Source: Flavobacteriaceae bacterium (GTDB taxonomy: Bacteria > Bacteroidota > Bacteroidia > Flavobacteriales > Flavobacteriaceae). From it: 13,387 bases of DNA. Positions 7,796 through 13,387 of this stretch are shown piece after piece. Made by a program: the position numbers and the translations under genes. The notes beneath the pieces were generated by a model, which was given only the letters and a program-made list of their open reading frames with translations, ran no database searches and had not been told where the DNA came from. Location of the stretch: NCBI GenBank assembly GCA_014763515.1, contig JACXVH010000025.1, positions 1 to 13,387 of the forward strand, read 5' to 3'. Every line of letters begins with the position of its first letter. Position 1 is the stretch's first letter.

Positions 7796-8269
7796 TTAGT
7801 TTAAAATATAGATTGAAATTGTAAGAATACTGGCAAATCCCACCCATGCTAAGTAAGGGATTAACAATAAACTTGCCTTGCGATTTATTTTTTTAAAAAC
7901 TGCAAAAGTTTCATATATGAATAACCAAAGCAAGACAACTTCAATAGATGCGAGTAAGATGTTTTTTAAACCAAAGAACAGATAAGACCAAATTAAATTA
8001 AGTACCAGTTGAAATATAAAAAACAAGAGTCCTTTTTTTACAATTTCAGGTTGCTTAGAAATTTCATTCCATACAATACCTCCCGAAATTCCCATAAGAA
8101 CATACAAAGTTGTCCAAACTGGTGCAAAGACCCAGTTAGGAGGATTAAAAAAAGGTTTTTTTAATGTAGGATACCAATCATTGATGGACATTTGTGTGAA
8201 AATACTACCCATGTAGCCAACAATTAAACAAAGCGAAACTAGAACTGCTATTCTTATATATTTATTCAT
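7796..8269 (-). CDS. tspO: TspO/MBR family tryptophan-rich sensory protein
   Basis: The 157-residue integral membrane protein has the five hydrophobic helices of the TspO/MBR fold. Family motifs are clear: WYPTLKKPFFNPPNWVFAPV after the first helix, then WTTLYVLMGISGGIVW, NLIWSYLFFGL, and the C-terminal PYLAWVGFASILTISIYILN. TspO proteins bind porphyrins and other hydrophobic ligands and have been linked to tetrapyrrole handling and stress responses; the ligand here is unknown. The reading frame extends to a TTG at 8290, but the ATG at 8269 (MNKYIRIAVL) gives the expected length and places the first helix correctly. It is divergent from the mevalonate-pathway cluster with a 60-bp gap, and nothing shows they are co-regulated. 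Confidence 0.93.
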   Translation of the reverse strand: MNKYIRIAVLVSLCLIVGYMGSIFTQMSINDWYPTLKKPFFNPPNWVFAPVWTTLYVLMGISGGIVWNEISKQPEIVKKGLLFFIFQLVLNLIWSYLFFGLKNILLASIEVVLLWLFIYETFAVFKKINRKASLLLIPYLAWVGFASILTISIYILN

Positions 8270-8306
8270 AATGTACTTTTCAAGTAACAAAGTAACGAAT
8301 AATTGG

Positions 8307-8314
8307 TATTTTTG
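8307..8314 (+). promoter_or_regulatory. Bacteroidota -7 element for the isoprenoid cluster
   Basis: TATTTTTG matches TAnnTTTG and ends 15 nt before the ATG at 8330. It lies within the stretch that a TTG start at 8303 would make coding, which supports the ATG as the true start. No clear -33 box is seen. Confidence 0.5.
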
Positions 8315-8329
8315 CCTAAAATTTTCAAT

Positions 8330-9415
8330 ATGTATTCAGAAAAAGATTTTGAAGTTTTAAAATACGATCCAATAGAAAAAGCAAGTTTTAGTTGGTCAGC
8401 ACCAAGTAATATTGCGTTGGTAAAATATTGGGGAAAAAAAGAAAAGCAAATTCCGGCTAATCCATCGATAAGTTTCACATTGAACAATTGTAAGACAATT
8501 ACATCAGTGTCATTCACTAAAAAGGATAATAAAGACGATTTTTCATTTGATTTTTATTTTGAAGGACAAAAGAAAGAAGATTTTAAGCCGAAAATTCAAA
8601 AGTTTTTTGAGCGCATTGAAGTATTTTGCCCTTATTTAAAAAATTATCACATTATTATCGAGTCGGAAAATACTTTTCCACACAGTTCGGGCATCGCATC
8701 GTCTGCTTCCGGAATGGCTGCTTTAGCAATGAATGTAATGAGTTTAGAGAAAGCATTAAATCCAGAAATTACAGATGATTATTTCTTTAAAAAAGCTTCT
8801 TTTTTAGCGCGTTTAGGAAGTGGGAGTGCATGTAGAAGCGTAAAAGGGGAAGTAGTGATTTGGGGCGAACATCAAAATAGTGATAGTTCAGATTTATTTG
8901 GCGTTGAGTATTCAGAGTTACATACAAGTTTTCAAAATTATCAAGACACGATTCTATTAGTCGACAAAGGTGAAAAACAAGTTTCAAGTACTGTTGGGCA
9001 TAATTTAATGTACAATCATCCATTTGCTGAAAAACGTTTTGGACAAGCTCACGAAAATCTAACACAAATAAAACAGATTTTAAAAGAAGGAAATCTGGAA
9101 GAATTCATCAAAATAGTTGAAAGTGAGGCACTAACACTTCATGCTATGATGATGACATCGATGCCTTATTTTATTTTAATGAAGCCAAATACACTTGAAA
9201 TTATCAATAAAATTTGGAAGTTTAGAAATGAAACTGCAACACCCGTTTGTTTTACGTTAGATGCAGGCGCGAATGTTCATGTTTTATATCCAGAAAATGT
9301 AAAAGAAAAAGTTTTACAATTTATTAAGAATGAATTAGTTGGCTATTGTCAAAACGAGCAGTATATTTGCGACCAAATTGGCAATGGAAGTCATTTGTTA
9401 ATTAACAATGGATAA
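8330..9415 (+). CDS. mvaD: Diphosphomevalonate decarboxylase
   Basis: The 361-residue GHMP-superfamily enzyme carries out the ATP-dependent decarboxylation of mevalonate diphosphate to isopentenyl diphosphate, the last step of the mevalonate pathway. Visible motifs are SAPSNIALVKYWGK near the N-terminus (K32 aligns with the conserved active-site Lys), the ATP-binding FPHSSGIASSASG at 116-128, RLGSGSACRSVKGEVVIWG at 161-179, and LDAGANVH with D311 as the probable catalytic Asp. The ATG at 8330 is preferred over an upstream in-frame TTG at 8303, because the stretch between them holds the -7 element. The last five codons and the TAA (from 9398) are encoded by the left inverted repeat of the inserted cassette, so the native C-terminus may have been altered by a few residues. 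Confidence 0.95.
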   Translation: MYSEKDFEVLKYDPIEKASFSWSAPSNIALVKYWGKKEKQIPANPSISFTLNNCKTITSVSFTKKDNKDDFSFDFYFEGQKKEDFKPKIQKFFERIEVFCPYLKNYHIIIESENTFPHSSGIASSASGMAALAMNVMSLEKALNPEITDDYFFKKASFLARLGSGSACRSVKGEVVIWGEHQNSDSSDLFGVEYSELHTSFQNYQDTILLVDKGEKQVSSTVGHNLMYNHPFAEKRFGQAHENLTQIKQILKEGNLEEFIKIVESEALTLHAMMMTSMPYFILMKPNTLEIINKIWKFRNETATPVCFTLDAGANVHVLYPENVKEKVLQFIKNELVGYCQNEQYICDQIGNGSHLLINNG

Positions 9416-9430
9416 TGGATAATTAATAAT
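9398..9430 (+). repeat. Left inverted repeat of the four-helix-bundle cassette
   Basis: This 33-nt arm matches the reverse complement of 9782-9814 at 28 of 33 positions by hand alignment. It contains the mvaD stop codon and reaches the first two bases of the four-helix gene's ATG. The outer end is part of a perfect 14-nt palindrome, TTGTTAATTAACAA (9395-9408), and it contains a direct GGATAAT duplication (9411-9424). Confidence 0.85.
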
Positions 9431-9782
9431 GACAATGGAAAAGAAAAATATTATTAAAGATAAAACGTTTGAATTTGCAAAAGAAATAGTTTATCTTTAT
9501 AAGAATTTAGCTGAGAATAAAGAATTTGGTTTATCAAAACAGTTGTTGCGTTCAGGAACATCAATTGGAGCAAATGTTAGAGAAGCTGAACATGCACAAA
9601 GTAAAGCAGATTTCATTCATAAAATGTCAATTGCTTTAAAGGAAGCAAATGAAACAGAATATTGGTTAGATTTGTTATTTGAGACTAAATACTTATCAGT
9701 TGAAGAGTTTCAAAGTATAAAAAATAAGAATGTTGAAATATTAAAGTTACTAATAAGTATAATTAATACATCAAAAAAATAA
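9429..9782 (+). CDS. Four-helix-bundle protein (S23 / 23S rRNA intervening-sequence protein family)
   Basis: The 117-residue all-helical protein belongs to the S23/IVP-type four-helix-bundle family. The conserved block RSGTSIGANVREAEHAQSK runs at 41-59, followed by DFIHKMSIALKEANETEYWL to about 80, then a short acidic turn and a final helix. Relatives include ORFs in 23S rRNA intervening sequences and the Avd protein of diversity-generating retroelements, which forms a pentamer and binds nucleic acid. No biochemical activity can be read from the sequence. The start may be ATG 9429 or ATG 9435 (MEKK), since both leave the fold intact. The gene is confined between inverted repeats, with 13 bp after the mvaD stop and 39 bp before the kinase gene, and is likely transcribed with them. 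No reverse transcriptase or variable-repeat pair is present, so this is not a DGR. Confidence 0.88.
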   Translation: MTMEKKNIIKDKTFEFAKEIVYLYKNLAENKEFGLSKQLLRSGTSIGANVREAEHAQSKADFIHKMSIALKEANETEYWLDLLFETKYLSVEEFQSIKNKNVEILKLLISIINTSKK

Positions 9783-9814
9783 TTATCAATTATTCATTAT
9801 TAATTGTGAATTAA
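9782..9814 (-). repeat. Right inverted repeat of the four-helix-bundle cassette
   Basis: This is the partner of 9398-9430 (28/33 matches in reverse complement). It begins at the last base of the ORF's TAA and ends 7 nt before the kinase ATG. Its outer end, TTAATTGTGAATTAA (9800-9814), is itself a dyad with 6-nt arms, mirroring the palindrome at the left end. Confidence 0.85.
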
Positions 9815-9821
9815 GAAAAAT

Positions 9822-10760
9822 ATGAAAGGACCATTATTTTATTCGAAGATTTTATTATTTGGAGAATACGGAATTATTGAAGATTCTAAAGGGCTTTCAA
9901 TTCCATATAACTTTTATAAAGGTGCTTTAAAAAAAGGCGATAACCTTTCAGATAACGCAAAAAAATCTAACGAAAGTTTGATGCGTTTTGCTGACTATTT
10001 AGAAAAATTACAAAGTGAACAACCTGAATTAGTTACTTTCGATATAGATACTTTAAAACAAGACGTTGCTCATGGAATGTACTTCGATTCTAGTATACCT
10101 CAAGGGTATGGAGTAGGAAGTAGCGGTGCTTTAGTGGCAGCTATTTATGATAAATACGCTTTGAATAAAATTACAGTTTTAGAAAACTTAACTCGCGAAA
10201 AATTATTACAACTAAAAGCTATTTTCGGACAAATGGAATCGTTTTTCCACGGAAAGAGTTCTGGTTTAGATCCGTTAAATAGTTATCTAAGTTTACCAAT
10301 TTTAATCAACTCAAAAGATAATATTGAACCAACTGGAATTCCAAGCCAAAGTAAACAAGGAAAAGGAGCCGTTTTCTTAATTGATTCTGGAATTGTAGGA
10401 GAAACAGCTCCAATGGTAAATATTTTTATGGAAAACTTAAAAGATCAAGGTTTTCGTAATATGATAAAATCTCAATTTATCAAATATACCGATGCTTGTG
10501 TGGAGAATTTCCTTAACGGTGATGTGAAATCTTTATTTGAGAATACTAAAAAACTTTCTAAAGTTGTTTTGAATAACTTTAAACCTATGATTCCTGAGCA
10601 ATTTCACCAAGTTTGGCAAAAAGGAATTGAAAGTAATGATTACTACTTGAAACTTTGTGGTTCTGGTGGAGGTGGCTACATCTTAGGCTTTACACAAGAT
10701 TTAGAAAAAGCTAAACAATCTTTAAAAGAGTATAAATTAGAAGTTGTTTATAATTTCTAA
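9822..10760 (+). CDS. GHMP kinase, probable mevalonate kinase
   Basis: The 312-residue GHMP-superfamily kinase has motif 1 at SKILLFGEYGII, the ATP-binding motif 2 at QGYGVGSSGALVAA (about 94-107), GKSSGLDPLNSYLS with D150 as a likely catalytic Asp, and motif 3 at CGSGGGGYILGF (279-290). Mevalonate kinase phosphorylates mevalonate to phosphomevalonate in the cytoplasm. That assignment rests on motif placement together with the adjacent mvaD and prenyltransferase genes; phosphomevalonate kinase is the main alternative. The leader upstream of its ATG is largely the right inverted repeat of the cassette, so its native translation-initiation region has probably changed. It is followed after 5 nt by the prenyltransferase gene, which suggests one operon. 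Confidence 0.85.
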   Translation: MKGPLFYSKILLFGEYGIIEDSKGLSIPYNFYKGALKKGDNLSDNAKKSNESLMRFADYLEKLQSEQPELVTFDIDTLKQDVAHGMYFDSSIPQGYGVGSSGALVAAIYDKYALNKITVLENLTREKLLQLKAIFGQMESFFHGKSSGLDPLNSYLSLPILINSKDNIEPTGIPSQSKQGKGAVFLIDSGIVGETAPMVNIFMENLKDQGFRNMIKSQFIKYTDACVENFLNGDVKSLFENTKKLSKVVLNNFKPMIPEQFHQVWQKGIESNDYYLKLCGSGGGGYILGFTQDLEKAKQSLKEYKLEVVYNF

Positions 10761-10765
10761 GTTAA

Positions 10766-11686
10766 ATGTTAACTAGAAAATCAAAATTATTACTTACTAA
10801 AATCTTCAGTTTTTTCTCTGTAGTTAGAGGATACAATATTTGGGTTATTGCATTAGCTCAATATTTATCGGCTATATTTATTTTAGCGCCAGAAAAATCA
10901 GCGCTATCAATTGTGTTAGATTGGCGATTACTTGTTTTGGTTTTAGCGTCAACTCTTTGTATCGCATCAGGTTATATTATCAATAATTTTTACGATGCTA
11001 AAAAAGATTTAATCAATCGTCCTAAAAAAGCGATGATTGATCGATTAGTAAGTCAATCCACTAAGTTAAAAGTATATTTTGCAGTCAATTTTTTTGTGGT
11101 GGCATTAGCAAGTTTAATTTCATGGCGAGCAGTTTTATTTTTTTCTGTTTATATTTTCTTAATTTGGTTTTATTCTCATAAGCTTAAGAAATATCCATTA
11201 ATTGGAAATTTAACAGCAGCTGTTTTAGCAGTTTTACCATTCTTTGCAGTACTCATGCATTTTAAAAATTTCTATCATGTTATTTTTGCACATGCTACCT
11301 TTTTATTTCTGTTGATTTTAATACGAGAATTCATTAAGGATTTAGAAAACATTGAAGGCGATTTAGCAAATAATTATAAAACAATTCCGGTTATATTTGG
11401 TGAAAATATTGCAAAAACCATTATTACCTTTTTTACCTGTTCTACTATTATTCCAATTTATTTTTTAACCGATGTTTATAATGTAGGGTATATGGATATT
11501 TACTTTTACATTAGCTTAATTGTTCTAATTTTTTTCCTAATTAAATTATGGAAATCTGTTACTAAAGAAGAGTATGTAAAACTTCATTTTTTACTTAAAT
11601 TGATTATTGTAAGTGGTGTTTTTTGTATTACATTAATTGAACCTCAGGTTTTAATTCACGGAAAAAAATTACTTTCAACTTATTAG
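10766..11686 (+). CDS. UbiA-family prenyltransferase (geranylgeranylglycerol-phosphate geranylgeranyltransferase-like)
   Basis: The 306-residue polytopic membrane protein of about eight or nine hydrophobic segments carries both Asp-rich prenyl-diphosphate/Mg-binding motifs of the UbiA superfamily: NNFYDAKKD at 73-81 (N73, D77, D81 fit NxxxDxxxD) and DLENIEGD at 192-199. The superfamily transfers prenyl chains to acceptors such as quinone rings, haem, chlorophyll precursors or glycerol phosphates. The overall pattern resembles proteins annotated in Flavobacteriia as geranylgeranylglycerol-phosphate geranylgeranyltransferase, but the acceptor cannot be decided from sequence alone. Its position directly downstream of two mevalonate-pathway genes places it as a user of their isoprenoid products. 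A new promoter element for the next gene lies right after its stop. Confidence 0.88.
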   Translation: MLTRKSKLLLTKIFSFFSVVRGYNIWVIALAQYLSAIFILAPEKSALSIVLDWRLLVLVLASTLCIASGYIINNFYDAKKDLINRPKKAMIDRLVSQSTKLKVYFAVNFFVVALASLISWRAVLFFSVYIFLIWFYSHKLKKYPLIGNLTAAVLAVLPFFAVLMHFKNFYHVIFAHATFLFLLILIREFIKDLENIEGDLANNYKTIPVIFGENIAKTIITFFTCSTIIPIYFLTDVYNVGYMDIYFYISLIVLIFFLIKLWKSVTKEEYVKLHFLLKLIIVSGVFCITLIEPQVLIHGKKLLSTY

Positions 11687-11689
11687 TTA

Positions 11690-11697
11690 TATCTTTG
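11690..11697 (+). promoter_or_regulatory. Bacteroidota -7 element for the pseudouridine synthase gene
   Basis: TATCTTTG (TAnnTTTG) lies just after the prenyltransferase stop codon and ends 16 nt before the ATG at 11714, so the downstream gene can be transcribed independently of the isoprenoid cluster. No clear -33 box is seen. Confidence 0.5.
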
Positions 11698-11713
11698 CAA
11701 AAAAATAAAAGAT

Positions 11714-12586
11714 ATGTCACGTCATCAAGGCAATGATAAAAGAAATCCAGGTTCAGGAAGACAAGGTGGTTATAAAAAAACAAGTCATTCTAGAGGTAAT
11801 GCACCTGTAAGAAGTAATTCATCTGGATTTTCAAGAAATGAAAATAAATCTGCACAACCAAAAGCGAAACCAGCATCAGATGATATTCGTTTAAATCGTT
11901 ATATCTCAAACTCTGGAATGTGTAGTAGAAGAGAAGCTGATATTTACATTCAAAGTGGGAATGTAATGGTAAATGGCGAAGTAGTAACCGAAATGGGTTA
12001 CAGGGTAAAACCTGGCGATGTAGTTAAATTTGATGGAGCAACGATTACCCCTGAAAAGAAAGTTTATGTTTTATTAAACAAACCAAAAAACTTTTCAACT
12101 TCAGCTGACGGCGTTAGAAGTAATGAAAATGTATTATCATTAGTAAAAAATGCTGCTAATGTAAAATTACAGCCTGTTGGTAGAATGGATAAAACAACCA
12201 CTGGATTGTTGTTGTTTACAAATGATACCGAAGTAATTAAAAAATTCACAAGTCCTAACCAACGTTCGTCTAAATTATATCATGTAAGCTTAGATAAAAA
12301 TTTAAAATACGAAGATTTAGAGAAAGTAAAAAACGGTTTATACATCGACGATCACAAAATCTTCGTAGAAGAAATCGATTATATCGAAAATGAAGCTAAA
12401 TCAGAAATCGGAGTTAAAATGAAAACGGCAAATGTTAAGATTGTTCGTAAGATTTTTGAAGAATTAGATTACAATGTTATTAAATTAGACCGAGTTACTT
12501 TTGCAGGTTTAACCAAAAAGAATTTACCAAGAGGCAATTGGCGTTTTTTAACAGAACAAGAAGTAATAAATCTAAAGAATATTTAA
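11714..12586 (+). CDS. RsuA/RluB-family ribosomal RNA pseudouridine synthase
   Basis: The 290-residue protein has an N-terminal Gly/Ser/Arg/Lys-rich disordered extension (1 to about 55), an S4 RNA-binding domain (about 58-107, IRLNRYISNSGMCSRREAD), and the RsuA/RluB catalytic domain. The active-site loop reads PVGRMDKTTTGLLLFTND, with D159 as the catalytic Asp; the family more often has GRLD, so Met replaces Leu here. It isomerises a specific uridine in rRNA to pseudouridine; RluB acts on 23S rRNA and RsuA on 16S, and the two cannot be separated with certainty, though the layout favours an RluB-like enzyme. The basic extension is common in Bacteroidota homologues and probably aids RNA contact. 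It has its own -7 element, and no convincing terminator follows. Confidence 0.92.
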   Translation: MSRHQGNDKRNPGSGRQGGYKKTSHSRGNAPVRSNSSGFSRNENKSAQPKAKPASDDIRLNRYISNSGMCSRREADIYIQSGNVMVNGEVVTEMGYRVKPGDVVKFDGATITPEKKVYVLLNKPKNFSTSADGVRSNENVLSLVKNAANVKLQPVGRMDKTTTGLLLFTNDTEVIKKFTSPNQRSSKLYHVSLDKNLKYEDLEKVKNGLYIDDHKIFVEEIDYIENEAKSEIGVKMKTANVKIVRKIFEELDYNVIKLDRVTFAGLTKKNLPRGNWRFLTEQEVINLKNI

Positions 12587-12663
12587 TAAAAACTTCATAA
12601 AGAAAAACAGGCACATCGAATTTACTCTTTGTGTCTTTTTTAATTTTACACAATAGATTTTAT

Positions 12664-13023
12664 ATGTCGAATCAATTACAACAAATAGCTATTAAATGGT
12701 TTGATGCCTTTAATACTAAAAATCTCGATAAATTGTTAGATTTATATGATGATGAAGCACAACATTTTAGTCCAAAATTAAAAATCCGACAACCAGAAAC
12801 AAATGGATTAATAATTGGAAAGGAAGCTATGTATGTGTGGTGACAAGATGCCTTTGATAGGTTGCCAACATTGCATTATAAGGTAACAAGTTTAACAGCT
12901 AACACCGATCGTGTTTTTATGGAATATACAAGACAAGTTGCTGGTGAAGAAGATATGTTAGTAGCTGAAGTTTTAGAAATTAAAGATGGAAAAATAGTTT
13001 TTTCTAGAGTGTATCACGGATAA
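12664..13023 (+). pseudogene. NTF2/SnoaL-like protein gene interrupted by an in-frame TGA
   Basis: From ATG 12664 the frame encodes MSNQLQQIAIKWFDAFNTKN and then DLYDDEAQHFSPKLK, typical of the SnoaL/NTF2-like fold. It hits TGA at 12841-12843 after GKEAMYVW, then continues in the same frame for 59 codons (QDAFDRLPTLHYKV, VFMEYTRQVAGEED, AEVLEIKDGKIVFSRVYHG) to a TAA. Together the two parts make a normal-length domain of about 119 codons, so the TGA most likely replaced a TGG (Trp) by a single substitution. No frameshift is involved. The N-terminal piece alone would lack most of the sheet and is unlikely to fold. Elsewhere TGA serves as a genuine stop (GDPD gene), which argues against code reassignment. 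The function of the intact relative is unknown. A sequencing error is the main alternative. Confidence 0.85.
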
Positions 13024-13043
13024 ATAAGTTTATAAAACATAAA

Positions 13044-13164
13044 AAAAAGCTGTTTCAAAAACCTTGATGTTAATCTGAACTAGTTTCAGATTCTAAATAT
13101 TTAAAATTTAGATTTTGAAATTAATTCAAAATGACAGAAATTTCTAATTTTGAAACAGCTTTTT
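13044..13164. terminator. Terminator-like 17-bp stem with an expanded 87-nt loop
   Basis: Two perfectly complementary 17-nt arms, 13044-13060 (AAAAAGCTGTTTCAAAA) and 13148-13164, have the A-tract/T-tract ends of a Flavobacterium-type bidirectional terminator. They lie between the broken NTF2-like gene and the convergent lepA end. The loop is unusually long and itself folds into smaller hairpins. Whether it still terminates efficiently is uncertain. Confidence 0.65.
13069..13135. repeat. 67-bp near-palindromic intergenic repeat (REP/MITE-like)
   Basis: The element has overall dyad symmetry. Its ends, 13069-13079 and 13125-13135, match as inverted repeats at 8 of 11 positions. It holds three hairpins: 13072-13079 with 13085-13092 (AATCTGAA/TTCAGATT), 13092-13098 with 13106-13112 (TCTAAAT/ATTTAGA), and 13112-13119 with 13125-13132 (ATTTTGAA/TTCAAAAT). 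The CTGAACTAGTTTCAG core and ATGAC end resemble, from memory, a dispersed repeat common between Bacteroidota genes. A 10-nt palindrome AGAAATTTCT follows at 13136-13145. Confidence 0.6.
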
Positions 13165-13170
13165 GTATTT

Positions 13171-13387
13171 TTAATCGTTCAATTTTAAAACGGCCATAAA
13201 TGCTTCTTGAGGGATTTCTACATTTCCAACTTGACGCATACGTTTTTTACCTTTTTTCTGTTTTTCTAATAATTTACGTTTACGAGAGATATCTCCACCA
13301 TAACATTTAGCCGTTACGTCTTTACGAAGTGCTTTAATAGTTTCACGAGAAATAATTTTAGCTCCGATAGCTGCTTGAATTGGAATA
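13171..13387 (-). CDS. lepA: Elongation factor 4 (LepA), C-terminal end
   Basis: The minus-strand frame enters from the right edge and gives the last 72 residues of LepA: IPIQAAIGAKIISRETIKAL, then RKDVTAKCYGGDISRKRKLLEKQKKGKKRM, then a terminal VEIPQEAFMAVLKLND before TAA (13171-13173). The CYGGDISRKRKLL segment is the signature of LepA's unique C-terminal domain, which reaches into the ribosomal peptidyl-transferase centre. LepA is a ribosome-associated GTPase implicated in back-translocation or 30S biogenesis. The GTPase domain lies outside the window. Its stop lies 6 nt from the right arm of the terminator-like stem, which on this strand is directly downstream. Confidence 0.95.
   Translation of the reverse strand, partial: IPIQAAIGAKIISRETIKALRKDVTAKCYGGDISRKRKLLEKQKKGKKRMRQVGNVEIPQEAFMAVLKLND

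Larger units (their letters stand above)
9398..9814 (+). mobile_element. Putative cassette: four-helix-bundle ORF between inverted repeats
   Basis: About 417 bp consists almost entirely of one ORF (9429-9782) with 33-nt imperfect inverted repeats touching its start and stop codons. It separates two mevalonate-pathway genes that would otherwise be adjacent, and overlaps the end of mvaD. Both features suggest insertion. The layout (S23-type ORF in the loop of a terminal stem) parallels the intervening sequences found in 23S rRNA genes of Leptospira and Coxiella, but here it sits in a protein-coding operon. No transposase is encoded and no clear target-site duplication was found, so mobility is inferred. 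Confidence 0.6.

Noticed and set aside
8270..8290. N-terminal extension of the TspO protein from a TTG at 8290
   Set aside because: The ATG at 8269 gives the usual TspO length and the correct first helix; the extra seven residues are not family-like.
8303..8329. N-terminal extension of mvaD from a TTG start at 8303
   Set aside because: The stretch contains a TAnnTTTG promoter element (8307-8314), and the ATG at 8330 gives a normal-length enzyme.
8266..8517. Minus-strand open frame of 83 codons
   Set aside because: It is antisense to the start of mvaD and the intergenic region, with no recognisable domain.
9429..9782. Four-helix-bundle protein as the Avd of a diversity-generating retroelement
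   Set aside because: No reverse transcriptase, template repeat or variable repeat is seen in the window; the flanking repeats are inverted, not a template/variable pair.
12587..12663. Possible terminator after the pseudouridine synthase gene
   Set aside because: AAAAACAGGCACA and TGTGTCTTTTT pair poorly, with several mismatches; no convincing stem was found. A TACTCTTTG here has three bases instead of two between TA and TTTG, so it is only a near match to a -7 element.
12841..12843. TGA read as selenocysteine or reassigned Trp
   Set aside because: TGA ends the GDPD gene normally, no selenocysteine insertion element was recognised, and the SnoaL/NTF2-like fold does not need selenocysteine; a nonsense mutation is simpler.
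13044..13164. CRISPR array or tRNA-like RNA
   Set aside because: The repeats are palindromic arms within one element, not direct repeats with spacers, and no tRNA loop consensus is present.

Overview
The window looks like a chromosomal segment of a low-GC Bacteroidota bacterium, most likely a Flavobacterium or close relative. The clues are AT-rich DNA, repeated TAnnTTTG promoter elements of the Bacteroidota type ahead of several genes, a type IX secretion (T9SS) C-terminal sorting domain, an OmpA-type envelope protein, and a mevalonate-pathway gene pair. No plasmid, phage or CRISPR signature was seen.

Layout. Positions 2-655 hold the 3' end of a dGTP triphosphohydrolase gene, cut by the window edge. 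A large cell-surface or secreted protein (725-4087) follows, with beta-propeller Asp-box repeats, an inserted PA domain and a T9SS type A sorting domain. It converges on a small lipoprotein gene (4135-4584, minus) across a shared bidirectional terminator. A two-gene operon with an ATGA overlap follows (4651-6536): a glycerophosphodiester phosphodiesterase and an HI0933/YhiN-like flavoprotein. It ends at a second compact terminator facing the minus-strand pair of an OmpA-family protein and a membrane-anchored helix-hairpin-helix protein (7719 down to 6561). A TspO/MBR membrane protein (8269 down to 7796) is divergent from the next block.

The plus-strand block 8330-12586 is an isoprenoid cluster: diphosphomevalonate decarboxylase, a GHMP kinase that is probably mevalonate kinase, a UbiA-family prenyltransferase, and then, behind its own promoter-like element, an RsuA/RluB-type pseudouridine synthase. 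Between decarboxylase and kinase sits a four-helix-bundle (S23/23S rRNA intervening-sequence-type) gene tightly bracketed by 33-nt imperfect inverted repeats (28/33 matching). The left repeat supplies the last codons and stop of the decarboxylase gene. This roughly 417-bp unit looks like a mobile or formerly mobile cassette and is the most interesting object in the window.

The right end holds an NTF2/SnoaL-like gene broken by one in-frame TGA (12664-13023), then a structured intergenic region in which a 67-bp near-palindromic repeat lies inside the loop of a 17-bp terminator-like stem, and finally the 3' end of lepA on the minus strand, cut by the window edge.
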